A DNA stretch of 64,000 nucleotides from Pseudoalteromonas rubra (GTDB lineage: Bacteria > Pseudomonadota > Gammaproteobacteria > Enterobacterales > Alteromonadaceae): NCBI RefSeq assembly GCF_001482385.1, contig NZ_CP013612.1:372001-436000 (forward strand). Reading direction: 5' to 3'. Under the pieces are notes generated by a model that was not told the DNA's origin, searched no databases, and saw nothing but the letters and a program-made list of their open reading frames with translations. Shown here in pieces: positions 11,101 to 21,100 of this stretch; position 1 is the first letter of the stretch, and every line of letters begins with the position of its first letter. The translations under genes and the position numbers were made by a program.

Positions 11101-14100
11101 ATGTGCAGCGGCGTCAGAGCGGGGGCTATCAGCGATAATCTGGTGCTTGAATACGGCGCAGAGTCCGCGCTGGATGCTATCCGAGCGCAGGGCAGCGACA
11201 TTGCAGCTGTGCTGGTTGAGCCGGTGCAAAGCCGCCATCCGGGGCATCAGCCTTGGGCATTTTTGCAGTCACTCAGAGCACTGACTGCCGAGCTGGGGAT
11301 CGCGCTTATCTTTGATGAGATGATCACCGGGTTTAGAGCGCACCCAGGTGGTGTTCAGGCTATGCAGGGGATCCAGGCGGACATGGCTACCTATGGCAAG
11401 ATTGTTGGTGGCGGTTTGCCTGTGGGGGTTGTTGCAGGTAGCCACGAATATATGGATGGCATTGATGGAGGCGTCTGGCAGTATGGTGATGCCTCTTATC
11501 CGCAGGCGGATACCACCTTTTTTGCCGGCACTTTTTGTAAACACCCGTTGGTGATGGCCAGTGCTAAAGCTGTTCTGAGTGAAATTAAAGCGCAAGGTGC
11601 GCAGCTACAAGAAGCGATTACTGATAAGACTCAATATCTTGCACAAACACTGAATACGTTTTTTGCGCAGCAGCAAATTCCGATGCAGATAGAGCATTTT
11701 GCTTCTTTGTTCCGCTTCCGCTTTAGTCAAAATCTGGACGTGTTTTTTTATGAAATGCTCAATCGTGGCGTGTTTATCTGGGAGGGGCGTAATTGTTTTC
11801 TGTCGGCCGCGCATACTGAAGCAGACGTTAATGCCATTATCCAGACCGTTAAAGACAGTGTGTTGGCGCTAAAAGCGGCCGGTTACTTTGGAGAACCGGA
11901 CCCAACAGATACACAGCCTGAGCGTTTCCCGTTAACGGGGGCGCAGCAGCAACTACTGGCGCTGGCGCTCAAATCTGAGCAGGGCGCTCAAGCGTATCAC
12001 TTACAGGCGGTATTGCGTCTAAACGGACTATTGGACAAAACCCGTCTCACGCAGGCCATTGCTCAGCTGCTTAGCGATTATCCTTTGCTGAGTTACACCG
12101 TAGATCCGCTCACCTTGTCGCATGTACAGCTAACGCAACAGGATTTAGCATTGACTGAGCATGAGTTCAGCGACAAATCACAGTCACTTCAGACCAGGCT
12201 TACGGAATTACGTTATCGGCCCTTTGAGTTTGGTGTCCAGCCACTGTGCCGCTTTGATTTATTGCCATGCGGTACTCACGAGTATGTACTTAGCATTAGC
12301 GCGCACCACGTGCTGTACGATGGGCTCAGCCTGCAACAATTGATGAGTCGTATTGCGGACAATTATAGCCGGGCGGATAGTCAAGCAACACCACCTGCTA
12401 TAGTGCATTTTAGTGCCTATGTTGAGGGCGTGGATCATTACCTGAATAGTGAAGGTTATCAGCAGGATAAAGCTTATTGGCTGGGTAAACTGGCCCCGTG
12501 CGAAGCGCTGACTCTGCCAATGTGTCCCCGGGCAGACAGTCAGGAAAGCTTTGCTGTTGAAAAGCAGGTGTTTACACTGGATGCGTTACCTCAAATTAAG
12601 GTGCTGAGCCAGTCTCAGGGATGTGGTCAGTTTGCCACCTTACTGGCTGTCTATACCTTATGGTTACACAAGCTGACGGGGCAAAAACACATAGCAGTGG
12701 GCATACCGGTCTCTGATCGGGGCATACTCAGTGACAACTACGACCCGGATGACCTGGATCTGCACTTACCTGGTTATTGCACCAATATCTTACCTATCGT
12801 CGCTCAATTCACTGGCCCGCTGACTGTGGGTGAGTTAATTAAGCAGGTGCAATCCAGCCTGCTTGAAGCCTTTGAGCATCAGCACCTGCCATACAGCGAA
12901 CTAACGCATGAGCCAGTGTGTCTGCCACAGACACTCTTTAACCTGGATAAAGTGCAACACTTGCCTGAATTTTCTGGGCTGACGGTGTCGACTTGCACAA
13001 CGGATACCCGCTTTGGTCAGTATGAATTAAGCTGCAACCTGTTGTGTGTGGATGGCCAGTGGACACTGGAGTTGGAGTATCTGAGCGCACGCTACGATAG
13101 CGATATGATGAACAGTTATGCGCAGTCGCTGATCACACTGTTTGCGAGTCTTGAACCTGAGCAGGTGTGCAGCCATGCAAGTTTGCTGGACAGCGAGACT
13201 CGGGCACAGTTGCTGGCGCCGGTTTCTGACAGCCAAGTGTTGCCGTTACTGCTGGATGCACTAACAGAGCAAGTGACGTGCTCAGCGCAAGAGACTGCGT
13301 TGATTTGCTCAGGGCAGTCGCTCAGTTATGAGCAATTGCAAGCGCGCGCTAACCAGCTTGCAAATTACCTGGCAGCACAGGGCGTGGGTCGTGACTCTCT
13401 GGTAGCCATTGCGCTGCCAAGGCGGACCGAACTATTGGTGGCTTTACTGGCCGTGTTGAAAACCGGTGCCGCGTTTTTACCACTTGATTTGAGCTTTCCG
13501 CAGGCCAGGTTGCAGGACATGCTAAACGACAGCCAGGCTGCTTTCTTGTTGTGTGATGAACTGAGTGAAGCGGCGGTCGCCATTGCTAATACCCATATTG
13601 AGGTTGTTGACCTGGATGCCCGGCAAACTGATATTGCTTCATGCCCAGGCACATTTGAAGTTCAGGCAATCTCACCTCAGCAACGTGCTTATGTGATTTA
13701 CACATCAGGCTCCACTGGCAGGCCTAAAGGGGTTGAGATCAGCCATGGGGCGCTGGCAAACCTGTTACATACTATGGTGAAGGAACCGGGCCTGTGCCGC
13801 ACTGATTGCCTGTTGAGCGTGACCACCATTGCCTTCGATATCGCATTGTTGGAATTGTTCGGTCCCCTGATGGTTGGCGCAACGGTACTGCTGGCCAGCG
13901 ACGAGGCCTGTAGCGATCCAAATGCACTGCTTGAGCTCATTGGCCAACATTCGGTGACTGTCATGCAGGCCACGCCAACCTTGTGGCAATTACTGCTCTC
14001 GGCCCGTCCTGATTGTGTTGCCGGATTAACCGTTTGGAGTGGTGGTGAGCCCTTAAATGAGATACTTGCTGCGCAACTGCTTTCGCAGGCAAAGGCGCTG

Positions 14101-15117
14101 TGGAATATGTACGGACCAACCGAAACCACCATTTGGTCTGCAACCACTCAGATACTCGACCCTGAACACATCACTATCGGCAAGCCAGTCGCCAATACTC
14201 GCCTGATTGTATTAAGTGAAGATGCGACATCGGGTGCTGACATACAGCCTGATGGCGTATGGGGGGAGTTGTGGATAGGCGGGGCTGGCCTGGCCAATGG
14301 CTATTTGGCACGACCTGAGCTAACCGACGCACGTTTTGTTACCTATGTGCTTGATGGTGAACACGGTGAACGACTTTATCGGACCGGTGACAGAGCTCGC
14401 AGGCTGGCTGATGGCCGCTTTGAGCTCGACGGCCGCCTCGATCATCAAGTCAAATTGCATGGTCACCGGATTGAGCTAGGTGAGATAGAAGCGCAGTTGC
14501 GTAAGGTGCTGAGTGATGTCGATGTGCGCGTATTTATTAAAACCACAGCGCAAGATCAGATGGCGTTGTGTGCCTATGCCATTGAACAGGGCGAGGCGGC
14601 ACAGCGCTGGAATATCAGTGCGCTGCGCAGTGCGTTAGCCAATCATTTACCAGCTTATATGTTGCCGGAGTATTTGTGCTGGCTCGTTCAGTGGCCAACC
14701 ACGGCCAATGGCAAGCTGGATCGTAATGCGCTGGCGGTACCCGACACCAACTATGCGACACAAACCACCCTATGCGCGCCGGTTAACCCAATAGAAACTC
14801 AGATCCTGACCTTTTATCTTGAGTTGCTAAACACGGAGCAGCTGGGTACCCGACACAACTTCTTTGAATGTGGTGGTAATTCGGTGCTGGCCATGCAGCT
14901 GGTCTCCCGGTTAAACCAACACTTTGCCATCAGAGCGACAGTGGGAGATATCTTTGATAACCCCAGTGCCATGCAATTGGCAGTGCGTGTGGATGAACTG
15001 GTGAATGCAGGGCCGATGGCTGGCTCACAAGGCGTTGAACGCCTCAGTAATATTGTCAGTGGTCGCGATATCAGTGTGGCATTAGATGATCAATCCATGA
15101 CGGAGATGGACTTGTAA
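5101..15117 (+). CDS. Hybrid PKS/NRPS: FAAL-ACP-KS-AT-ACP-aminotransferase-C-A(Gly)-PCP
   Basis: Starts the lipopeptide. Residues are counted from ATG 5101 (3338 aa); an upstream TTG at 5086 adds five residues, but no start here has an ideal ribosome-binding site. Order: fatty-acyl-AMP ligase (1-585; YTSGSTGSPKG at 168-178, GKIQRQ near 570), ACP (Ser648 in LGVDSMK), ketosynthase (Cys885 in DTACSSS, His1020, His1060), acyltransferase (SHSVGEY, Ser1332; AFHSP motif of malonyl type), ACP (Ser1649), Ala/Gln-rich linker, class III PLP aminotransferase (Lys2100 in YGKIVGGGLPVG), condensation domain (HHVLYDG, His2402-2403), adenylation domain, PCP (Ser3261 in CGGNS). No KR, DH or ER is present, so the beta-keto chain goes straight to amination, as in mycosubtilin MycA. 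The adenylation signature read by eye is D-I-L-Q-W-G-M-I-W-K, close to the glycine code DILQLGLIWK. Unlike MycA there is an in-cis AT and only one ACP before the aminotransferase. Confidence 0.93.
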   Translation: MNNDLVATLVTLARTRGDDIAYQYFFEDNQPAVSLSYAELDLKSRKIAARLLTYFDRGDRALLLYNSGFEFVEAFFACLYAGIVAVPVYPPKKNQNTDRLRSIIEDAGATGALTSSKIYEIAQPLFEAETSLSNVSIIATDSEGVEQVEPMAWQDILIAPQDLAFLQYTSGSTGSPKGVMVSHANIMDNEEMMKLAFGHSAQTPIVSWLPHFHDMGLIFGILHPIYIGAPAALMNPTSFLQKPLRWLKLLSETKAVTSSAPNFAYDLCVDTIKEEELANLDLSHWQSALNGAEPVRASTLERFYQKFKRCGFRREATAPCYGMAETTLFATGGRLMKTPSVLQLDSREMHQGKASLLTEPAARTELFYDLTVADNTPTDNQPYYAVSCGSTWHGHTLAIVNPETKQRCEDGHTGEIWVKGASVAQGYWRKAEQTKEIFQARIADDNDGPYLRTGDLGFVHQNELYVTGRAKDVMIFRGKNYYPQDIELTVVEAHAAMDNNGGAAFSYLSEQGEERLVIVQQVKRTAVRKLNEQEIFAAITSAITEQHGITPHEVVLIKPGRILKTSSGKIQRQENKRHYLADTFDVLARSRAQQSGSDKASHPAKNTHYSDIEATLRTVLQEVVGLEVDRQPNSLDVDATFLSLGVDSMKAVRISGELMELHDIELEATVLYEYPSIALLANHLSQFDSVRERLSALVPEHSAQQATNSTTTQYKSEARVCTDNIDVAVIGMACRYPQATGLTGYWQLLMDKRDAISVPNAVRQALCPELGQTRLGGYLDNIEQFDAGLFGISPAEARYIDPQHRLLLETSFHAIQSAGMMPAELAGQPVGVYVGISQNDYFNMSNKAQQGNAYLGTGTALSIAANRLSYTYNFTGPSLSVDTACSSSLVALHHALTGLRAGDMPMALVSGVNLILSNEVTDACENAQMLAQDGRCKTFSRAADGYVRSEGVGCVLLKPLTQAMADKDPIYGVLKGSAVNQDGRSNGITAPNGASQQRVIKSALCNAAVSPADVQYIETHGTGTELGDPIEVSALAKVYGEGRAPNQPLLLGSAKANIGHLESGAGLAGLIKTLLCLDKGQVPAQLHTAQLNTHIPWQKLPVQVATQAQSWPAQTDQHRLAAVSSFGFGGTNAHVICAQAPAYATQDNKTSSQNSGYVLPLSAKSAKSLTELVSRYADTLSTATPQAFDALNSQTASMPHFKEARRAFVGETREALVAALKDHALLTGSANDALASTRELVFLFTGQGAQYPDMGKALYESQPVFRDAINECDRLLSDKLGPRLTTVLYSDPSEQYLAQTQWTQVCLFAIEYAQAQLWLSRGVKPSRLVSHSVGEYAAACIAGVFSLADAIKLIAERGRLMHALADNGRMVTARCERAQADALVADIAGQLSVSAYHGESGVVFSGHNSAMDTLCKALDDAGMRHKAINTARAFHSPLMQPMLSEFAEVAAQVTYHQPTIPFISSVTGQQEALRLCDPGYWVEQICAPVQFESCIAQLSQSDAYCALELGPKPMLCGLLQESHPAEQCEFLHVLHAKGADLPRLLSAQGRLFELGVTLDWKQLYADGNESKVPLPLYPFDHSPYWIAELTTALSAQPDTEGAQSQAAQASITREEAIRHFVLSTLSRLLSMQVGDIQTHVPLLEMGVDSLMIMNAVRTYEREFGLEFSVRQFYETLSTVDLLVAYIIEHSDYQCQEATPMALSGQGGSDPVLAAQAEPTSVSVPTELVATICREQLQAAASVTNTSAATSVEAIAARQLAMLQGMSGQIGTQPVSTALAAASAPQAVTTQTLAEQPMTQQSEAAQVLPGFAQKQITTAASSQSVQKHLASLIGRYCAKTPLSKAMVSEHRVHLADCRASAGFRMSSKELLYPVFGQRCEGSRIWDIDGNEYIDITMDFGVNLFGHKPDFVTKALNQQIENGLQLGLASAQACDVAELISELTALERVTFCNSGTEAVMTAVRLARNKTRRNKIVQFEGAYHGHYDGTLAQNAPGGESVEPMCSGVRAGAISDNLVLEYGAESALDAIRAQGSDIAAVLVEPVQSRHPGHQPWAFLQSLRALTAELGIALIFDEMITGFRAHPGGVQAMQGIQADMATYGKIVGGGLPVGVVAGSHEYMDGIDGGVWQYGDASYPQADTTFFAGTFCKHPLVMASAKAVLSEIKAQGAQLQEAITDKTQYLAQTLNTFFAQQQIPMQIEHFASLFRFRFSQNLDVFFYEMLNRGVFIWEGRNCFLSAAHTEADVNAIIQTVKDSVLALKAAGYFGEPDPTDTQPERFPLTGAQQQLLALALKSEQGAQAYHLQAVLRLNGLLDKTRLTQAIAQLLSDYPLLSYTVDPLTLSHVQLTQQDLALTEHEFSDKSQSLQTRLTELRYRPFEFGVQPLCRFDLLPCGTHEYVLSISAHHVLYDGLSLQQLMSRIADNYSRADSQATPPAIVHFSAYVEGVDHYLNSEGYQQDKAYWLGKLAPCEALTLPMCPRADSQESFAVEKQVFTLDALPQIKVLSQSQGCGQFATLLAVYTLWLHKLTGQKHIAVGIPVSDRGILSDNYDPDDLDLHLPGYCTNILPIVAQFTGPLTVGELIKQVQSSLLEAFEHQHLPYSELTHEPVCLPQTLFNLDKVQHLPEFSGLTVSTCTTDTRFGQYELSCNLLCVDGQWTLELEYLSARYDSDMMNSYAQSLITLFASLEPEQVCSHASLLDSETRAQLLAPVSDSQVLPLLLDALTEQVTCSAQETALICSGQSLSYEQLQARANQLANYLAAQGVGRDSLVAIALPRRTELLVALLAVLKTGAAFLPLDLSFPQARLQDMLNDSQAAFLLCDELSEAAVAIANTHIEVVDLDARQTDIASCPGTFEVQAISPQQRAYVIYTSGSTGRPKGVEISHGALANLLHTMVKEPGLCRTDCLLSVTTIAFDIALLELFGPLMVGATVLLASDEACSDPNALLELIGQHSVTVMQATPTLWQLLLSARPDCVAGLTVWSGGEPLNEILAAQLLSQAKALWNMYGPTETTIWSATTQILDPEHITIGKPVANTRLIVLSEDATSGADIQPDGVWGELWIGGAGLANGYLARPELTDARFVTYVLDGEHGERLYRTGDRARRLADGRFELDGRLDHQVKLHGHRIELGEIEAQLRKVLSDVDVRVFIKTTAQDQMALCAYAIEQGEAAQRWNISALRSALANHLPAYMLPEYLCWLVQWPTTANGKLDRNALAVPDTNYATQTTLCAPVNPIETQILTFYLELLNTEQLGTRHNFFECGGNSVLAMQLVSRLNQHFAIRATVGDIFDNPSAMQLAVRVDELVNAGPMAGSQGVERLSNIVSGRDISVALDDQSMTEMDL

Positions 15118-15119
15118 GT

Positions 15120-18100
15120 ATGGAAAATTCAGCAATTGAAGCGTTATTGGCCGAACTGGATGGTCAGGGGATTTATGTTTATCTGCAAGAGGGTCGCCTG
15201 AAACTGCGTACCCACCTTGCAACTGTGCCAGCTGCACAGCTCAATAAAATTAAAGCGCACAAGCCGGCGCTGATTGAGTATATGCAGGCGCACCATCAGA
15301 AGCAGGGAATGCTATCCGCCTCCCAGCAGGGGATCTGGCTTATCGACCAGTACCATGGAGGCGATGTTGCTTACACTATGTCTGGACTACTCAGGCTATC
15401 ACAGCCTGTCGGTAAAGCGCAGCTTGAAGCTGCCCTGAATACCTTGCTGGCCCGTCATGATATTTTGCGCAGCCAATTTTTCGCTACAGAACAAGGCGGG
15501 TGCCAGCGCGTGAATACCGAGTTGTCACTGATCTTAACCCAGTTGTTTGTTTCTGAGCCTGTGAGCCGGGGACAGATTGAAACCGAGTTACAACCTGTGT
15601 TGCAGCAAGGGTTTGATCTACAAAAAGCGTTACCGATACGCGCCACTTTGATTAGCACAGAGTGTGAAAATCAAGGGCAGTGGGTCTATCTGATGCTGCA
15701 TCATCTGGTGGCCGATGGTTGGTCGGTTCAGCTACTGGTGAATGAATTGCTGGATATATTGCAATCAAAGGAGGGGCTACAGACAGCACCGCTACAATAT
15801 CTGGATTATGTACATTGGGAAAAGCGCTTTTTACAGTCGGATGATTACCAGCAGCAGCATGCCTATTGGCAACAACAGCTTACGGACTTTTCGCCTTTTT
15901 CAATGCCAACGAGCTTTGTCAGCCAGGCTGAGAGCTCGTTTCGCGGTGCAAGCCATCAATTTACACTGAATGAGGCACTGTGCCAGCGTTTTGAACACAG
16001 CTGTCAGCAACTGGGCGTCACCCCATTTTCTGCGCTCCTGAGCGTGTTTTATGTGTTGCTCCATCGCTACAGCCAGCATCAGGACATCACGGTTGGAGTC
16101 CCTGTGCTGGGCCGTGAGCAGAGGGAGTTTGAGTCCATGATCGGCTGTTTTATCCATACACTGCCACTACGTCAACAGCTGGATGGCGATATGCTGTTTA
16201 ACGAGCTGGCTCGTAGCACACAGATAAAGGTGACACAGGCACTGGAAAATCAAAGTGTCTCTCAGGACGCACTTGCCAGGCTGGCGGATACCTCTCAGTT
16301 GTTTAGTGTGTTGTTTAACTATGATGCGCTGCCACCAATGCCATTGCGCTCAGGCGCACTGGAAGCACAACTGTTCACGCTGAATAACCACACGGCTAAA
16401 TTTGACCTGACCTTAAATTTGGTGACGCATGGCAACGGCATGCTGGCTGAACTTGAATATAATGTTGGCTTGTTTTCATCCGAGTTGATTGCTCAGGTTG
16501 CCCGCGATTTCGAGGCGTTACTGCGCACATTAAGTGACGACCTAGCTCAGTCACTTGCTGGGGTTAAATTACCGTCAGTGGAAGCTGCGCAACAACAACT
16601 GAACAAGGCGACTGGCACGACACCAGCGCCTTTGGTGTTACCTCAGATCCTGGCACACGCTCAGGCGACTTCGAAACACATGGCAATTGTGGATGCTGAC
16701 AACCCATCTCAGTCGGTGAGTTATGCAGAACTCGGTGTACAAAGCGCCAGTCTGGCTGGAGCGCTCAATGACGTTGCGCAGGATGAAGAAGTTGTTGCCG
16801 TACTGGTCAATCGCCAGGTACACAGTCTGGTTGCTCTGATAGGCGTGATGCGCGCTGGGGCCGCTTATTTGCCCATAGAGCAGGATACCCCTGTGCTGAG
16901 GATCATAGAAATTATGGTGCAGGCTGGCTGTCGTACACTACTGGTGTGTGATGCTGAAACGATTACAGAGCAGGTGCAGGAAGCACTAAATGAGCGCGAA
17001 ATTGTCACGTGGGAATACCATCAGCTGTTAAAACGCAATAGCACGCTATCAGAAGAGTCAGAAGTTGCGCTGAGGCGCGATACACAGGATCTGGCTTATG
17101 TGATTTTCACCTCCGGGTCGACGGGTAAACCAAAAGGTGTGGCTATGAGCCACGGTGCCCTGGCCAGTTATTGTGACTCGATTACGCTTCGTATCGATTT
17201 TTCGTCGCATACTCGCTCTGGCATTGTCACTGGGCTCGCGACCGATCTGTGCCTGACTGGTATCTATCCGGTGCTTGCGCAGGGTGGCACAGTCGTTATG
17301 CCTGGAAACCGCACACTCCCAGAACCGCAGCAGTTGGTAGAGATGCTCACGGTACAGCAGGTCAATTTGCTAAAAATAACGCCGTCGTTTGCTCGTGAGT
17401 TATTACCTCAAATTGCAGCTATGGGTGAGAGCCAGCCCGCGATAGAGCAGTGGATACTCGGTGGTGAAGCTCTGGATGTGGCCCTGGTGAGCGAGTTACA
17501 GGAGCATTATCCGGCAGCACATATCGTCAATCACTATGGCCCCAGTGAAACCTGTATTGGGGTGACAACGCATACCGTTACTGCTCTGCGACATGCCAAC
17601 AGTGAACATTACCCTATTGGTAAGCCGCTGGCACATACCCAGGTATTGGTACTGGGTGAACAGGCTAGGCCGGTGCCATTGGGTATGCCGGGTGAGCTTT
17701 ACATTGGTGGTTCGTCCCTGGCCGATGGCTATCTTCGTGCACCACAACTAACAGATCGTTACTTTGTTCATTGCGAAACGCAAAGCGGAAAACCAGCGCG
17801 CTTTTATCGCTCAGGTGACAGAGTAAGGTTAACTCATCGGGGTGAGCTGGAATACCTGGGCCGACTAGATAACCATCCTAAGATCCGTGGCTACCGCGTC
17901 GATATTAATGAAATTGAAGCGAAACTGACGGCCCTGCCGCAAGTAAAAAGTGCCGTTGTAATAGCCCGAAAACAGGCTGGTATTGATACCTTAGTGGCAT
18001 ATTACGTCGCTGCCCGAGAGGGAAAAGAGGTTACCTCTGAAATTTTACGAGATGCACTCAGTGCGCGCTTACCCCAGGCAATGATCCCCAGCCATTTCAA

Positions 18101-21100
18101 AGCACTGAAAAAATTGCCTGTGCTCGGTAATGGCAAGGTCGACCGCAAACAGCTGGCGGCCTTATCGCTTAGCGACGGGCGCAATTATACGCCACCAAAA
18201 ACAGAGTTACAGCAACAGCTGGCCACTTTATTCAGTGACCTGACTGGTGTTACGCAGGTGTCGGCTGACGATGACTTTTTTGCTATCGGTGGTCATTCTT
18301 TACTGGCGATGCGCCTTGCTAATCACATTCGCACCAGATTCGAGCGAGTGTTGTCATTGCAAGCCATTTTTGCCAACCCCACAGTGGCTAAACTTGAACG
18401 CTGCCTGCTCGAACAGGACATTCACGTAGGCCACAACTTTGTGACGGTCGACCAATCTGGTGCGCATCCACTGTCTTTTGCACAGCAGAGGATTTGGTTT
18501 GTTGATCAGATGCAGGGCCACAGCAAACAATATAATTTGCAGGGCGCTTTCACGATTAAAGGTGCGTTGAATATCGCGGCCTTGTCTCAGGCCTTCGAAC
18601 AGGTGGTTCAGCAGCATGCCATTCTAAGATTTAATTATGACCAAAACGAGCAGGGCGAAGCGGTCCAGTCTTTAAATGACACCCTGAACTTTGTGTTACA
18701 GCAACGGGATTTAAGTAGCTTTGATGATGAACGGCAGGCAGACACGCTGCGTCAGCTGCTGGCAGAGGATTATCATACCGGGTTCGATTTGAAGCAGGAT
18801 CTGCTGTTGCGGGGCAAGTTGCTGCAACTCGATGCACAACTGTATGTGCTTATCGTGACTATGCATCATATTGTGTCGGATGGTTGGTCAATCGGGGTGT
18901 TGTGCCACGCACTGGAAACCGCTTATCGTCTGGCCTGTGAGGGCACTCAAACAGGATTGCCAAAGCTCTCGCACAGCTATATTGACTATGTGCACTGGCA
19001 ACGTGGCCTGGCCACTCAGCCCCAGTGGCAAACCAGTTTGAATTACTGGCAAAGTCAGCTGGCCGGCTTGCCCCGGGTGCATGAATTACCTCAGGATAAT
19101 GCCCGGGAAAACCGAGTGATTAGTGGTGGTGCCTTGCACTGTTACGAGCTCCCGGCTGAGTTAACCCAGGTACTGCGCCGCTTTGTTACGACAAGCGGAC
19201 AAACTTTGTTTGGTGTGCTGGAGAGTGCCTTTGCGTTATGGATGAGCCGCCTGTCGGGTCAATCAGACGTGGCTTTGGGTACGCCGGTTGCGGGGCGCGA
19301 GTTCAGCGAGCTCGAACCTGTTATTGGCAACTTCATCAATACTCTGGTGCTGCGTCATCGTATTGAGTCTGATATGACGTTCAGCGATGTGTTGACAACA
19401 AGCAATGAGACACTGCAAAGTGCGATGACTCATCAGCATATTCCATTTGATACACTGGTTGAAGCGCTCAACAACGAGCGGAGTTTGGGCATTCATCCGT
19501 TGATTCAGGTGGTCTTCCGGGTTAACAACCAGATCAACGAAGCACTGCAACTGGAAGGCCTGGATGTCACCGTGAATGACACCGGCGTGCGCAGCGCTAA
19601 ATTGGATCTGGAAGTGTCAGTGATTGATTGTGGCGATACCTTGCAGGTTGAATGGCTCTACGATAGTGCCTTGTGGCACGAGCACAGCATTGAGTCTTTC
19701 GCCCGTCAGTATACCCAGTTGCTGAGCGCCTGCCTGGAAACACCACAGCGCCGAGTGAGCGAGCTGAGCTTGATAGACTCAGAGCAGCTAACACAAATAC
19801 TGGCCTATAGCACCCCCCAGAACGAACAAGAAAACAGTGATATTGGCTGGCACCATCACTTCAGCGCGATTGCTGAGATCCAGCCTCATAGCATTGCACT
19901 GCGATGTAATGGTGAATCATACAGTTACCTGGAAGTGGAGCAGCGTGCCAATCAGCTGGCGCACTGTCTGCTTGAAATGGGATTTGACGAACAAAGCCGG
20001 ATTGCTTTATTACTCCCGTCCGGTCCTGCCATGGTTATTGCTGTGCTGGCTATTCTTAAAACACGTCACGTCTATGTGCCTCTGCATTACGATACACCAG
20101 AGAAGTCCCTGTCGTATATCGTAGAGGATGCCGATATTGTGATGATTTTGGCACTCAGCGAAGATACCGAAAAGCTCATCGACAGCGGCACCGACTTTCT
20201 GTTCCTGGACGATTTATTTGACGTTGAGTCAAATTTTGCCGGTTACCCAGTGTCTGTTCCTGGCTTAGAAGAGTTAGGGGAATCACAGAGCTCAGATGCC
20301 CAGCGCTTGTGTTACATCATTTATACGTCAGGTTCTACCGGGCGGCCAAAAGGGGTGATGATCAGCCATGGCAATCTGAATGTTTACTTATCTCATGCTA
20401 TGGATACGTATCTGGACGCTGACGCGACCTTACCGCTTGCGGTGGTAAGCACACCTTTGGCATTTGATGCCACGATCACCGCGCTGGTCCCCCCCTTGCT
20501 GTGTGGCGGAGAGGTTGAGATCGTGACTCAGGGTCCCCATCAGCTCGCAGCCATTACTGAGCTCCTGTTCAATGCCATCCGGCCGCGTTTATTCAAACTG
20601 ACACCGGCACATTTGCGGGCTGTACAGGCGCTGATGGATGAACTGGGCAGCAATAGCGCACCTCACACCTTAGTGATTGGGGGCGAGGCACTGGATAGTG
20701 ATTTATTGATTGCGCTGCGTGCTAAGTTGCCTGCGTGTACCTGGGTTAACGAATATGGTCCGACTGAGGCAACCGTAGGATGTAGCGTTTTTTCGCTGAC
20801 CCCAGATCTGAATCCGCAGGCCGCACTGCGTTATCCGGATGTACCTATCGGTCTGCCCAACCCCGGTGTTGCAATGCTGGTCGTTGATCAGTGCGATCAG
20901 CCGGTGCCTGCTAATACACCAGGTGAGCTATTGATTGGAGGGGCAGTAGTCAGCCCGGGTTACGTCAATCTGGACGAGCTGAATCAAACCAAGTTTGTCA
21001 CTTTGAGTGTGGCTGATCAGCCGCCAATGCGCTTCTATCGCAGTGGGGATTTGGTACAGTGGCAGAGCGACGAGCAGGGCAGGCTGAGTTATTTAAGATA

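Noticed and set aside
5101..15117. Trans-AT or reducing PKS module
   Set aside because: An intact cis AT is present and no KR, DH or ER motif could be found, so a simple beta-keto extension followed by amination fits better.
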